A stretch of 64,000 bases of DNA from Orobanche coerulescens. Lineage: Eukaryota; Streptophyta; Magnoliopsida; Lamiales; Orobanchaceae. The notes below the pieces were generated by a model that saw nothing but the letters and a program-made list of their open reading frames with translations, ran no database searches and was not told the DNA's origin. Both the position numbers and the translations under genes were made by a program. The stretch is from NCBI GenBank assembly GCA_033398695.1, contig CM065818.1:37472001-37536000 (forward strand). Reading direction: 5' to 3'. Shown piece by piece: positions 1-11,006 of the stretch. Position 1 is the stretch's first letter. Every line of letters starts with the position of its first letter.

Positions 1-669
1 CATCGGAATCGGGAGTGTCCACGTCCGCCCTTGACTTGTCATACTTGTGGTCAGTCGGGCCACAAGGCTTTCTTTTGTGAGCGGGTAGGATAGCTTCTCG
101 GTGCTCAGGCTTCTTTTCCAGCACCTAGGGAGCCGAGTGTGAACCAAGGCTCGTTTGCTCCACAGTCTCCACCGAGTGCCAGCCGAGGGAGAGGTCGGGG
201 TCAGCCCGCTAGAGGGGGAGCTTCCAGTGTCGGCTCCGCCCTTCCACGTATCTATGAGATGAGGAGGGCCGATGATCCAGCGGCCACTGTGGCGACATGT
301 ACCGTTCACATCCATTCCCATCCTGTCAGTGTGCTTTTTGATTCAGGTGCTACGCATTCATTCATCTCTTTGGAGTGTGTACGCCGTTTGAGTCTTGACT
401 GTTGGTCGCCTTGCGAGCCTTTCATCGTTAAACTTCCTAGCGGTGATAGAATCGTTGGCGATCGAGAGGTCCGAGACTGTTCTGTGTTTATTTGTGAGAG
501 GGCTTGGCTCTCTAATCTTATTGCTGTGGGTATTGAGGGTGAGGATTTGATTCTCGGGGATGATTGGCTCGAGCGGCATGGTGCAATCATGAACTACCGC
601 ACGAGAATCATCACCATGCTAGCCGAGAATGGCACCGAGCACTCTTTCACGGGGCGAAAGAGAAACTAG
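1..669 (+). pseudogene. gag-pol: gypsy 1 gag C-terminus (zinc knuckle) and aspartic protease, broken
   Basis: The frame is open from base 1. It encodes a CCHC zinc knuckle (C-x2-C-x4-H-x4-C, 37-78) that in this family packages element RNA. A TAG at 91-93 breaks the frame. Downstream, in the same frame, is a low-complexity RGRG linker, then the retropepsin active site [10 protein letters not shown] starting at 340, which processes the Gag-Pol precursor in the virus-like particle. A second TAG at 667-669 replaces a Leu codon found in gypsy element 3 (62082 region). The first knuckle of the usual pair is cut off by the window edge. The same domain pair occurs in elements 2 and 3, which supports the call. 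Confidence 0.9.
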
Positions 670-687
670 AAGTTCGTAATTAACGCC

Positions 688-2169
688 TTGAAGGCGATGA
701 GACTCCTGCGAAAGGGGTGTACTGGTTATTGGTGCTACGTCTTGAAGGCGGAGAGTGGTGGAGTCGAGCTTTCATCGATTCCAGTCATTAGTGAGTTTCC
801 TGACGTTTTTCCTGATGAGTTACCGGGGTTGCCACCGGACCGTGAGGTCAAGTTTGCTATAGAGTTAGAGCCGGGTGCGGCCCCAATTTCGAAATCGCAT
901 GGCACCTTCAGAGATGGCCGAGTTGAAGAAGCAGTTGAGTGAGCTTCTTGAGTCTGGGTATATTCGACCGAGTGCTTCGCCTTGGGGCGCACCAGTCCTG
1001 TTTGTGCTAAAGAAGGATGGTTCACTGCGTTTGTGTATCGATTATCACGAGCTAAACAAGGTGACCATCAAGAACAAGTATCCTCTACCGAGGCTTGATG
1101 ACTTGTTCGATCAGTTGCAGGGAGTTGCAGTATTCTCGAAGATCGACTTGAGATCGGGGTACTATCAGCTTCGGGTGAAGGTGTCCTATGTTCCGAGAAC
1201 AGCTTTTCGGATGAGATACGGATACTATGAGTTTGTAGTTATGCCTTTCGGGTTAACTAATGCACCGTCCGTGTTCATGCAGTTGATGAACAAGGTCTTT
1301 ATCGAGTATTTGGATAAGTGTGTCGTCGTCTTCATTGATGACATTTTTATTTCTTCGAGGAATGAGGAAGAGCATGCCCATCATCTGCGTGTGGTGTTAG
1401 ACATTTTGAGGACCGAGCGACTCTATGCGAAGTTCTCGAAATGTGAGTTCTGGCTGAAGAAAGTGATGTTTCTGGGTCATGTGATTTCAGCCGAGGGAAC
1501 CATGTGGATCCGCAGAAGGATGAGGCAGTGTTGGATTGGGCACCGCCCAAGAATGTGAAGGAGGTCCGTAGTTTCTTGGGCTTGGCTGGCTACTACCGTA
1601 GGTTCTTCGAGGGTTTCTCGAAACTAGCTCCGCCACTTACACAGTTGCTCTAGAAGTCTGAGAAGTTCGTCTGGAATGACGAGAGACAGTCGAGTTTTGA
1701 GGAGCTGAAAAGACGTTTGACTTCAGCCTCGATTTTGGCATTGCCATGTGGCAACGGGGGTTTTGCCGTCTATACCGATGCTTCGGGTCAGGGTCTTGGG
1801 TGCGTGTTGATGCAGAACAGCAATACTATCGCGTTTGCGTCGATACAGTTGAGTCTGTATGAGCTTAACTACCCTACTCACGATTTGGAGTTAGCGGCAG
1901 TTGTTTTTGCGCTCAAAATTTGGCGTCACTATCTTTTTGGATCTGCATGTCAGATTTTTACCGATCATAAAAGTCTGAAGTACAGATTTACTCAGCGGGA
2001 GTTGAATATGAGGCAGAGGAGGTGGTTAGAGTTGATTAAGGATTATGACCTCAAAATCCTTTATCATTCGGGCAAGGCGAACGTCGTGGCCGACGCCTTG
2101 AGCGGAAACCGGTTGTGTTGCGGATGCTTGAGATCCTTACGTCTCAATATGAACGTCAGCGGGATTTGA
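688..2169 (+). pseudogene. pol: gypsy 1 reverse transcriptase and RNase H, broken
   Basis: The RT copies element RNA into cDNA and RNase H removes the template. Visible motifs: [10 protein letters not shown] and [11 protein letters not shown] in the palm, the catalytic FIDD box intact at 1331-1342, then RNase H with [10 protein letters not shown] and TDHKSLKY. Compared with element 3 the frame is damaged by about 8 missing bases near 885-895 (between ISK and the APSEM stretch), one missing base near 1500, a TAG at about 1651 replacing Gln, and one missing base near 2103 at the end of RNase H. This is the only one of the three gypsy copies with an unaltered FIDD, but it cannot make a full polyprotein. 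Confidence 0.92.
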
Positions 2170-3671
2170 TTGAGTTGAGTGTTGAGATTTCGTTGCCTGG
2201 AGCCGTAGGACAACTTTGTGCTTTAGAGATTTCGTCGTCTCTGATCGATGAAATTAAACTGAAGCAGCTGGATGATCCGATGATTATTCAAATCCGAGAG
2301 AATGTTCTTAAGGGAAAGTCTCCTGGGTTTGTGATTCATGAAGATGGGGTATTGAGATTCCAGAGTCCTCTCTGCGTACCGAACGACTCGGAATTGAGAC
2401 AGGGTATTTTGCGTGAGGCCCATGCTACGCCTTACTCTGTTCATCCTGGATCGAGTAAGATGTACAAGGACCTGAGGAGGAATTTCTGGTGGAATGATAT
2501 GAAGGAGGAGATCTCACGGTTTGTAGCGATATGTTTGACTTGTCAGCAGGTCAAGATCGAGCATCAGCAACTGGCCGGGTTATTGCAGTCACTTCCCATT
2601 TCGGAATGGAAAGGGGAAGATATTTCGATGGACTTCATCACGAGTTTGCCGAGATTGAGGTCGGGCATGAATATGGTTTGGGTGATTGTTGATCATCTGA
2701 CCAATTCGGCATATTTTCTAGGCATCAAGGATACTTGGGGCCTAGAGAAGTTAGCTCGCGTGTTTATTGCGCAGATTGTGAGGCTTCACGGTACTCCGAA
2801 GTCTATTATTTCGGATCAGGATGGCCGTTTTGTATCGCACTTTTGGCAGGTAGTGCATAAGGCATTGGGTACTCGTCTGCGTTTGAGTATCTCTTTTCAT
2901 CCTCAGTCAGATGGACAGTCGGAGCGCACTATCTAGACATTCGAGGATATGTTGCGTGCTTGTGCTCTCGACTGGAGCATTGACTGGGAAGAGCATTTGC
3001 CATTGATCGAATTCACGTACAACAATAGTTGGCACGCGTCGATTCGGATGGCACTGTATGAGGCGCTTTATGGGCGGCGTTATCGATCGCTGATTTGTTG
3101 GAATGAGGCATCCGATTTGGTCAGGACTGAACCGGATATCGCTTTAGAGCCGAGGTGGAAGGTGGAATTGATTCGAGAATGGATGTTGACTGTTCAGAGT
3201 CGACAGAAGTCGTATGCCGACGTCCGTCGTCAACCTTTGTAGTTTGAGGTGGGTGACCACGTTTTTCTAAAGGTGTCGCCGACGAGGGGAGTTTTCCGCT
3301 TCGGGAAGAAGGGGAAGTTGAGTCCGAGGTTTATTGGGACCTGTGAGATTCTCGAGCGAGTCGGTGAGTTGGCATACCGTTTGGCACTACCTCCGGCCTT
3401 GAGTCATGTTCATAGCGTTTTCCATGTTTCCCAGTTGAGGAAATATGTTCCGGATCCTAGTCACGTCATCGACTATGGTGAGATTGATGTCGCCGAGGAT
3501 ATTACCTTCGAGGAGCGTCCCCTGAAGATTTTAGAACAACGTGAGAAGCGACTGAGGCATAAGACCATTCCTTTGGTCAAAGTGCAGTGGTCGAGGCATG
3601 GCATCGAGGAGCCAACTTGGGAAACCGAAGATAGCATACATGCTAGGTACCCCGAGTTGTTTGTTTCTTAA
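2115..3671 (+). pseudogene. pol: gypsy 1 integrase with C-terminal chromodomain-like tail, broken
   Basis: Integrase inserts the cDNA. Seen: an H2C2-type zinc region ending CLTCQQVK, core motifs MDFITSLP and SDQDGRF, and HPQSDGQSERT with the third acidic residue. Next comes the GPY-like segment with FRFGKKGKLSPRFIG, and a tail WSRHGIEEPTWE...ARYPELF typical of chromovirus chromodomains, which are known to steer insertion to heterochromatin. Stops: TAG at about 2934-2936 (Gln in the family) and TAG near 3240 (Glu in the family). The chromodomain-bearing last segment (3249-3671) is open to a normal TAA. The polypurine tract and 3' LTR follow within 40 bases. Confidence 0.92.
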
Positions 3672-4378
3672 GTTTCGGGACGAAACTTATTTTTAGAGGG
3701 GTAGAATGTAATATCCGCATTTTTCTTTTCCTGGTATTCTCATTTTTGGTGTATTTTTCGTTTTTAGCAACTCGCTTGTAACCGTTTCGATATTTTGAAT
3801 CTACTTTATTCTTGGAGTTTCTCCATTTGGACAAGTTTCGGAGATGTTTTGATTTTATTCCGTCTTATGTCATGTATTGTTACATGGACGTTCGATTCTC
3901 GTAGAACCCATTCGATTTTGTAATTTCTTTGGTTGCACGAGTTCGTATGGTTGAGTTGTTCGTGTTGGGAGTTTCGGTTTATTGATCTGACGTCTTATCG
4001 TGATTTTCGGACGTTTGGGCCGTTTTGTAATTTCCTATAAGTTTAGGGAATTTTACTTTCCTTGTCGTTTCTCGGATTCCTCGGTAGTCGGAATTGTATT
4101 TTCCTTCAGCGCTTAGCTTCGTTGTCATGATTATTTCATGTTTACACTTCTGGAATCTGTCCTTGTGTTGCGTCTCGTTTTCGGACCGCCCATTGCAGCT
4201 AACTTCGTTCAGCAGTGTTGAACTGCTGCATGCATAACATGCGTTATGCATGCTTTCTTGTGTGCGCTATCGGCACCATCATAACCTATGTTATTGCTCA
4301 TCGCTAATGTATGTTATGCCCTTCAGCAGACTGGACAGATTGTTCTGTCCGAACCATTATGTACGTTAACTATTTATG

Positions 4379-4680
4379 TTACGTACGTAAAGTCCTGGTA
4401 GCGTACGCTAAACTATCCGGCGTAGCGTACGCTATCGAGCCCTGCATTGTTGGACAGTGAGTCTCCCCAGTTTTGCCCAGACCCTTACGTACGTAAAGGC
4501 ATTGATGTTACGTACGTAAGCCTCTTGTAGCGTACGCTAAGCCGTCGGATGTAGCGTACGCTAACAACCTCAGCGTTTTGGGGCAGACTGTTCTGCCCAG
4601 CCATTACGTACGCTAATGCTTGAGTGTTAACGTACGTAATGAGCATTACGTACGTTAACCACCTTATGTAATGTACATAA
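4379..4680. promoter_or_regulatory. U3 array of two alternating 12-bp palindromic words
   Basis: Perfect palindromes TTACGTACGTAA (4379-4390, 4485-4496, 4508-4519) and TAGCGTACGCTA (4399-4410, 4423-4434, 4528-4539, 4552-4563) occur repeatedly. Hybrids or extended forms follow at 4604-4616, 4627-4639 and 4646-4658, plus a degenerate word at 4664-4680. The array ends about 15 bases before the TATA box. Binding-site function is inferred from position and repetition only. Confidence 0.8.
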
Positions 4681-4693
4681 TGGCAGCCCAGGC

Positions 4694-4701
4694 TTTATAA
4701 A
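4694..4701 (+). promoter_or_regulatory. gypsy 1 LTR TATA box
   Basis: TTTATAAA lies just after the palindrome array and just before a GTTGACTT word also found after the TATA box of element 3 (CTATAAATA at 58777-58785). Conservation of this layout supports it as the core promoter, with the RNA start expected about 30 bases downstream. Confidence 0.65.
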
Positions 4702-5436
4702 CCGGGGGTTGACTTCATTTCGGCATTTCCTCCATTTCTTCTCCTCCGACCGAGAGCTGCGATCCAAGTGAGGTTTTGAGCTATTCTTCAAGTTTTGCCC
4801 GTGGAAATCCTTGGGGAATCAAGTATTATGTTCCTAGTAGAGTTTATCATCATCATAATCGTCTTTCTCCGTCCGAATAAAGGTAAATCTTCTTAGAACC
4901 ATACTTTTGGGTAAATTGGGGGTTTTTAATTTTATTGTTCGATTCATCCCGAGTTGTTGATTAATTCATGATGAATATGATTAATCTTGTCGGTGTTCTT
5001 GGTTTTCCTATGGATTCATGGTATATTTCGTGGTATTTTCGTAATTGAGAGGGTTTGGTTGTGGTCCGCCCTCGTTGTTGTTCTCATACTAATATATATG
5101 AATCGTGGGCGGGTTTTCGGGTGTATTCCTTTTCCATATTCGTTTGGAAATGGTTGTGATTGTATTCTTCGAATCGTTAGGTTTGGTTCCATTGGTTCCT
5201 AGCGTTCATCGGTGATTTTCCTTTCCGTTCATTGCGTCGCCAATTATTCAAGGCAAGTATTTTTGGAAACCTTTATGCTTAACATGAAATGGTAATGTAT
5301 ATTGTGTGTGCTTTGCTCACCTCGGGAGGGTCCGATGGGGCCTCGAGGGAATCTATGACTTCACTCTGGATTCATGAGTTTGTTTCGCTAGCCAGCTCGG
5401 GAGGGTCCGTAGAGGCCTCAAGTGGAAGCAGTGGCT

Positions 5437-6345
5437 TCGTCCCGGTCCTAGGCGATGCCTGTGCGTGATTTGTTTTATGATATGGCCAGCTCGGGAGGGT
5501 CCTTATGTAGGTCACAAGTCGTCCAGGAATAAGTCTAGAGGGGGGGTGAATAGACTTATTGAAACTCTTAAACTCTTTTTCACGAAGAGTGAGTTTCTCA
5601 ACTGATAGATACGCGGAAATCAGCTGATGACGAAATCAAGACTAAGCAATGGAACAGTAGTGAATGAATGCAACAGTTAAGTATGATGCTGAAAACAGTA
5701 AAACACGCAGGCAATTTATAGTGGTCTCAGAGGTGGGGTAATCCTCTGCTAATCCACTTTCTCCAAACCAGTTGGAGATGAATCCACTATAATTCTCAAC
5801 CAGCGATAAAGATTACAGTGATTCTATTACTTAGCTACAACAACTTCCAACTAGTGGAAATCACGTCGTTGCAACTCCTCGTTGACTGCCTAGCACCACT
5901 TGATTCTTCAAATCCTCGGATGCCTATCAGTCTCGCAACTTCAACCAGTGAAGTACCCCGAACTCAGGTTTTAAGACAAGAGAGTTTGTCTTCTCCAACT
6001 AAGAGCTTTCTTCAAGATAAGAACTTTGAGTACTGCTCTTTTCACGATGCTATGAGTTTGCTTTGATTGCTTTGATACCTTAGATCGCTTGAGAGTTTTG
6101 TTCGCATCGTACTGCTCATCTTCAAATCTTTGTATATATATAGGTGTTGATCCTTGAGCATTCTTCATAGCTATTGCAAATCCTATAACAAATCCGTCCG
6201 TTGGAGAAATAGACTTCTTTGTTTATTTTTCTGAACGCTGCAAGGTTGGATTCCCATATTTTAATCCATCTTTAGACCGTTGTGAAGACTTTGCATGTGA
6301 GGCGCCGAATCTTTTGAATACAATAAGATTAAAGTCTTCAGTGGT
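5437..6345. repeat. 909-bp duplicated segment, copy A (gypsy LTR piece plus copia LTR start)
   Basis: Spans the last 69 bases of gypsy LTR before the copia insertion and the first 840 of the copia LTR. It matches 7036-7944 at the same length with about six mismatches seen by eye. The two copies are far closer to each other than to the copia element's other LTR (17967 onward), so the duplication post-dates the insertion. Copy A runs into a CACTA-type fragment at 6350. Confidence 0.88.
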
Positions 6346-6349
6346 AGGT

Positions 6350-7035
6350 CACTACAAAAAAAACAGTTTTTACCGACGCCAGCACCGCCGTTGTTAAACT
6401 TATAATTTACCGACGCCATTTACCGACGCCCGTACCGCCGTTGTTAAACTTATAATTTACCGACGCCATTTACCGACGCCCGATTTACCGACGCCATTGC
6501 CGACGACCGGTTCGCAGACTTATTTTTTTACAATTAACGACGCCGTTTACCGACGCCATTTACCGACGCCATTGGCGTTGGTAATTTTTTTTTTTTTTTT
6601 TTAATTTACCGACGCCGTTTACGCCATTACCGACGCCATTTTGGCGTTGGTAATTTTTTTTTTTTTTTTTTTACCGACGCCGTTTACGCCTTTACCGACG
6701 CCATTTCGGCGTCGATAATTTTTTAACACAATCCCACATCGAAAAAACATCAATGTTTTTGGTGGTTTATAAAACAAAATCCTTCTCAACCATTTGAAAT
6801 TGAATGGAGCCCGAACTCGATCCTTAGGACCAAGACCACCCGCCCGGACCCCGACTGGACTGACCGAACCCACCCTTTGAGCCGGACCTAACCCGCCTGA
6901 GCCCCGCCTGAGTCCTGACCTGACTTTTTTAATTTTTTTTTTAATTTAACGACGCCAAAAATGGCGTAAACGGCGTCGGTAAATTAAAAAAAAAATTAAA
7001 AATTTACCAACGCCAAAATGGCGTCGGTAATGGCG
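6350..7035. mobile_element. CACTA-type (En/Spm) non-autonomous DNA transposon fragment
   Basis: Starts CACTACAAAAAAAA, the usual CACTA terminus, followed by many TTACCGACGCC words. At the far end the same word appears inverted (GGCGTCGGTAA), as in CACTA subterminal repeats. Several poly-T runs lie within. No transposase frame is seen. The expected right terminus (...GTAGTG) and the matching 3-bp target duplication are absent. The sequence instead joins gypsy LTR at about 7036-7038 with a shared TCG. Confidence 0.75.
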
Positions 7036-7944
7036 TCGTCCCGGTCCTAGGCGATGCCTGTGCGTGATTTTTTTTATGATATGGCCAGCTCGGGAGGGTC
7101 CTTATGTAGGTCACAAGTCGTCCAGGAATAAGTCTAGAGGGGGGGTGAATAGACTTATTGAAACTCTTAAACTCTTTTTCACGAAGAGTGAGTTTCTCAA
7201 CTGATAGATACGCGGAAATCAGCTGAAGACGAAATCAAGACTAAGCAATGGAACAGTAGTGAATGAATGCAACAGTTAAGTATGATGCTGAAAACAGTAA
7301 AACACGCAGGCAATTTATAGTGGTCTCAGAGGTGGGGTAATCCTCTGCTAATCCACTTTCTCCAAACCAGTTGGAGATGAATCCACTATAATTCTCAACC
7401 AGTGATAAAGATTACAGTGATTCTATTACTTAGCTACAACAACTTCCAACTAGTGGAAATCACGTCGTTGCAACTCCTCGTTGACTGCCTAGCACCACTT
7501 GATTCTTCAAATCCTCGGATGCCTATCAGTCTCGCAACTTCAACCAGTGAAGTACCCCGAACTCAGGTTTTAAGACAAGAGAGTTTGTCTTCTCCAACTA
7601 AGAGCTTTCTTCAAGATAAGAACTTTGAGTACTGCTCTTTTCACGATGCTATGAGTTTGCTTTGATTGCTTTGATAACTTAGATCGCTTGAGAGTTTTGT
7701 TCGCATCGTACTGCTCATCTTCAAATCTTCGTATATATATAGGTGTTGATCCTTGAGCATTCTTCATAGCTATTGCAAATCCTATAACAAATCCGTCCGT
7801 TGGAGAAATAGACTTCTTTGTTTATTTTTCTGAACGTTGCAAGGTTGGATTCCCATATTTTAATCCATCTTTAGACCGTTGTGAAGACTTTGCATGTGAG
7901 GCGCCGAATCTTTTGAATACAATAAGATTAAAGTCTTCAGTGGT
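7036..7944. repeat. 909-bp duplicated segment, copy B
   Basis: Same content and length as 5437-6345, about 99% identical by eye. It begins inside the gypsy LTR sequence, fused to the CACTA fragment, and ends where a different insert (the 434-bp inverted-repeat element) occupies nearly the same site as the CACTA element in copy A. Confidence 0.88.
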
Positions 7945-8378
7945 AAATACACATATATATATATGCTGACACCCTTATAGCGAACAAAATCTATATTGGC
8001 GGCCCAAAAACTCAAATCTAGCTTGGGGGCCCCAAAATCAAGAAAACCAAAAATTATAAAAACTCCTGACTAAGTAAAAAAACCCAAATTGTATATATCT
8101 TAAAATTTATAACCAATATATAGATCTTGAAACTTTTTCGATAAAAATAATGACATAAAATATAATAAATTATTTATAAAATATATCGAAAAAGTTTCAA
8201 GATCTATATATTGGTTATAAATTTTAAGATATATACAATTTGGGTTTTTTTACTTAGTCAGGAGTTTTTATAATTTTTGGTTTTCTTGATTTTGGGGCCC
8301 CCAAGCTAGATTTGAGTTTTTGGGCCGCCAATATAGATTTTGTTCTCTATAAGGGTGTCAGCATATATATGTGTATTT
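7945..8378. mobile_element. 434-bp element with about 195-bp near-perfect terminal inverted repeats (MITE/foldback-like)
   Basis: Arms 7945-8143 and 8184-8378 are reverse complements with few differences, around a 40-bp AT-rich spacer. Ends are AAATACACAT / ATGTGTATTT. The empty site is visible in the other LTR (18801-18817). There, about four bases (AGGT) lie where the element now sits, and no clear target duplication is seen. Too short for a protein. The superfamily is unclear. Confidence 0.8.
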
Positions 8379-9079
8379 CTGGATGAATTATTTAATTCAT
8401 ATCTTTGCGGGAATCTCTCCAATTTGTCTCTTCACGCTTGCATGTGACTTTCCGTAATATTTGACTTTTCAACGCATGCTGACGTGGACTTAGAGTACTT
8501 GGCTGATCAAGTTGGCTAATGTACAGTCATCTTCTCTGCAGATTGGACTTCTTTGTCGGTGGCTGTTTGAGACTCGCCTGATCAGACAACTTGTCTGAAG
8601 TCACTTGACTGCAGTCTGGTCAAACATCTCTGATGAATTTTTGTTGACCAGAACTTCTCTGACTTGACTCGGCTGTACTTCTCTGATGTACTTAGCTGTA
8701 CCTTTGTACTTAGCCGATTTTGAGCCTAACTTATTTGGCCTATAGAAGATACTCATTTGGTTCTTCTTTACATTTTGCCAAGTAATAATAAACATTTGAA
8801 TTACATTAATGACATCATCACAATCTAAAAAGTATTCCTAACAAATTCCCCCTATTTTGATGATGTCAAAACTTAAGCAAATTATTCAAATGAACAAGTC
8901 TGCACTTGAGTGCAAGACACAAATTAAAATCAGTTTAGTTTTGAGACAACTGGGAATTGTCATTCAAAAAACTGTTATAAAGATTTTCTGTATTGATTTA
9001 CAAATACATGGCTTTCAAAAAACAATTACAGAAAATTTACAAGCACAAAATTTTCATAAAAAATATGAATACAATCAAA

Positions 9080-10099
9080 TCATCTGCCTCTGCCTCTGCC
9101 TCTTCGGATAGGATGCTTGGCAGGTCTGATAGGCTTAGCTCCAATTGGTCTTATCTTGAGAGGGGCAAGACCATATTTTCTTCTGACAACGAGAGCGGCA
9201 AAGTCTTGATCTTCTTGTAAGGAGAACTTATGCTCGTCACAAAGTTTCTTTATTTTCCTTTGAAGTGCTAATTCATCCAATACATCATTTTCCAAGGTGG
9301 GAGGATCTTTAGGCCTGAAAGGAGGGATCATTGGGTATGCATTACATTCCTTTGCACGTTTTAGTAGGACAGCCCAGAGATTTGGATGTGCTTCCTCCAT
9401 GAAGTTAATAAAAATCTGCTGTGGGGAGCAACTATTATCCTGGAGTAACTCCCAGATATAAAAATCTCTGATGAACTTCTTCTTTGCAGTTCCCCACATA
9501 GGTTCAGCTTCAATAGGGAGGAAATCTTCAACATACCATAACTCTCTGCCTTCCCATTCTAGTGTAGGCTGGTCCCCAATTCTGATCCTCCTTCTTTTGA
9601 CTGCAGGCTGATCAGCCTACTCTAGTTCAACTTCTCCCTTCCTTTTTGCCGAAGATGTCCCAGCTGTGATCATTTGGACATCTTGCCTCTTCTTGGTCCT
9701 CATCTCTTGAGCTCCTCTTATTTCCCCCTACTTTCTACCTTCCCCCTGTAACCTCTCTTCCCCCTTTCTGCCAGCATCAACCAGGGTGGTCAATTGCTGC
9801 TCCATTCTAAGCATCCAGTCAGACACGCCGAGGGGCATTCTGTTGTTTGTAGGAGGAGGTGGTTGAGGGATGTTCCGTTGTAGAAAGGTGTCAATTTTGG
9901 CATTGATCGACTGCAGATCAGGAGTGATTTGAGAAGCAAGCATCTCTCCAACAGTGTCTTTCACAACCTGTCGGATCAGCTCAGTCATCACAGGTGTAAT
10001 TTGTGATGTCTGTGGAGAGTGCTCGCCTGAACCTTCTACACCTGCAGGTGGGTGTGCGGATGACCCACCTGTCTGCAGAATCCTGTTTGCAGCTGGCAT
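9080..10099 (-). pseudogene. env-like region, C-terminal part (coiled-coil and basic tail)
   Basis: Read on the minus strand from 10099. It begins with a proline/serine-rich stretch, then a short possible coiled coil (roughly 9930-9780), interrupted by in-frame TAG codons at about 9728 and 9617. After these the same frame continues through an acidic-aromatic segment (ELWYVEDFLP) into the open 139-codon part (9499-9080), which ends in an RGRGRGR tail. The continuous frame across the stops shows this was once one longer coding region joined to the acidic and N-terminal parts upstream. It lies immediately before the polypurine tract and 3' LTR. The function of such SIRE 3' open frames is not established; no signal peptide or transmembrane segment was evident. 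Confidence 0.6.
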
Positions 10100-10926
10100 A
10101 CCAGATGGTGTCTGTTCTGGGGTCCCGATCTGGAGTCTTCAGCCAAGTCTGCATCTAGGCTGGTATATCGGGCAGGTGGCCCAACCTTCTCTGATGCAGC
10201 TTCCTTTTCTGCCTCCTTTTCTGGCTCCTTCTCTTTTTCTCCTTCTTTCTTTTCCAACTCCTTCTCTCCTTCTTCCTTTTCTTCCTCTTCATCATTCTCC
10301 TTTTCTTTCTCAACTTCTTTTTCTCCTCCTTCATCTTTACCATCATCATCATCATCATCATTTTTATCTTCATCTTTATCATCCTTTTTCTCATCATCTT
10401 TATCTTTATCATCATCCTCTTTTTCTTCTTCATCCTCCTGATCAAGTTCATCTCCTTCTTCTTCTTCTTCTTCTTCTTCATCATCTACTAATTCCACAGT
10501 TTTTTCGACTTCTTCTCCAGGTTGTTTTTCAACTGAGATATTTTCTTCTTCTCTTTCTTCCAGTCTCCACTCTTCACCACCAATAACAATAATTTCTTCT
10601 TCTTCCGGCACTAACTCCTCTATTCTTATTTCTTTCTCTTCAACTTCTTCTTTATCAACAGTTACATCAAATATACTATACATAATGGTATGGATAAATT
10701 GGTCCATGTGAGTTTTAAAATTGGACATGAACTAATTTTCCTGAAGTAGCAAAATTGCGTCTGATTCGTTAAAAAAATTCATGAGCGCTTCTTCAGTGGC
10801 CTGGAGATATTCCCAGCCACTCACCTCAACGAAAGTTTGTAGTTGAGTGAAAGAAAAAGTTTTAAAAGTTTTCCACTCCTCATAAATATGAACGAAGGAG
10901 TGTTTTAGAGCAAGGGGTTTTACCAT
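10036..10926 (-). pseudogene. env-like region, middle part with long Glu/Asp-rich stretch
   Basis: On the minus strand, a 64-codon segment (10926-10732) and a 230-codon segment (10728-10036) lie in one frame, separated by a single TAG. The second is dominated by E, D and K runs (roughly 10640-10190), an extreme low-complexity acidic domain. Upstream, the frame stays open back to about 11040, where it is out of phase with the N-terminal segment. Near 10110-10130 it goes out of phase with the C-terminal segment. Acidic runs of this length suggest a disordered region. Nothing visible argues for an envelope glycoprotein. Confidence 0.6.
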
Positions 10927-11006
10927 TTTAAGCTGCTCTATAGATAGGTTGAAAGTGTTGTTATCAAGCAGGTTGAAGCTGCAGTTTGCCTCAGGTATGT
11001 TGATGA

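Larger units (their letters stand above)
3707..5505 (+). repeat. gypsy 1 3' LTR, 5' portion (U3, R, part of U5)
   Basis: Begins TGTAATATCC directly after a purine-rich tract (about 3693-3706). Contains the U3 palindrome array, a TATA box (4694-4701), a GT-type donor-like CAAGGTAAAT near 4880, the AAG|GCAAGT site near 5253, and the first unit of a roughly 105-bp direct repeat that begins with a CTCGGGAGGGTCC word. It stops at CCTTA (5501-5505), where the copia element entered; the rest of the LTR resumes at 19345. About 1.8 kb without coding capacity. Small open frames here are chance. Confidence 0.9.
5506..8843 (-). repeat. copia (SIRE-like) 3' LTR, enlarged by duplication and two inserted elements
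   Basis: On the minus strand it starts TGTTAGGAAT at 8843, right after a G-run polypurine tract (8844-8860). The undisturbed partner LTR is 1,373 bp. This copy is 3,338 bp because it contains a second 909-bp segment, a CACTA fragment (6350-7035) and an inverted-repeat element (7945-8378). Apart from these it aligns along its length with 17967-19339. Confidence 0.88.

Noticed and set aside
5818..6066. 82-codon plus-strand frame repeated at 7402-7665
   Set aside because: Repeated only because both lie in the 909-bp duplicated LTR segment. It is antisense to the copia element and has no domain.
9954..10586. Plus-strand 210-codon Leu/His-rich frame
   Set aside because: It is the complement of the Glu/Asp-rich env-like region. 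The composition is dictated by that repeat and it has no motif.
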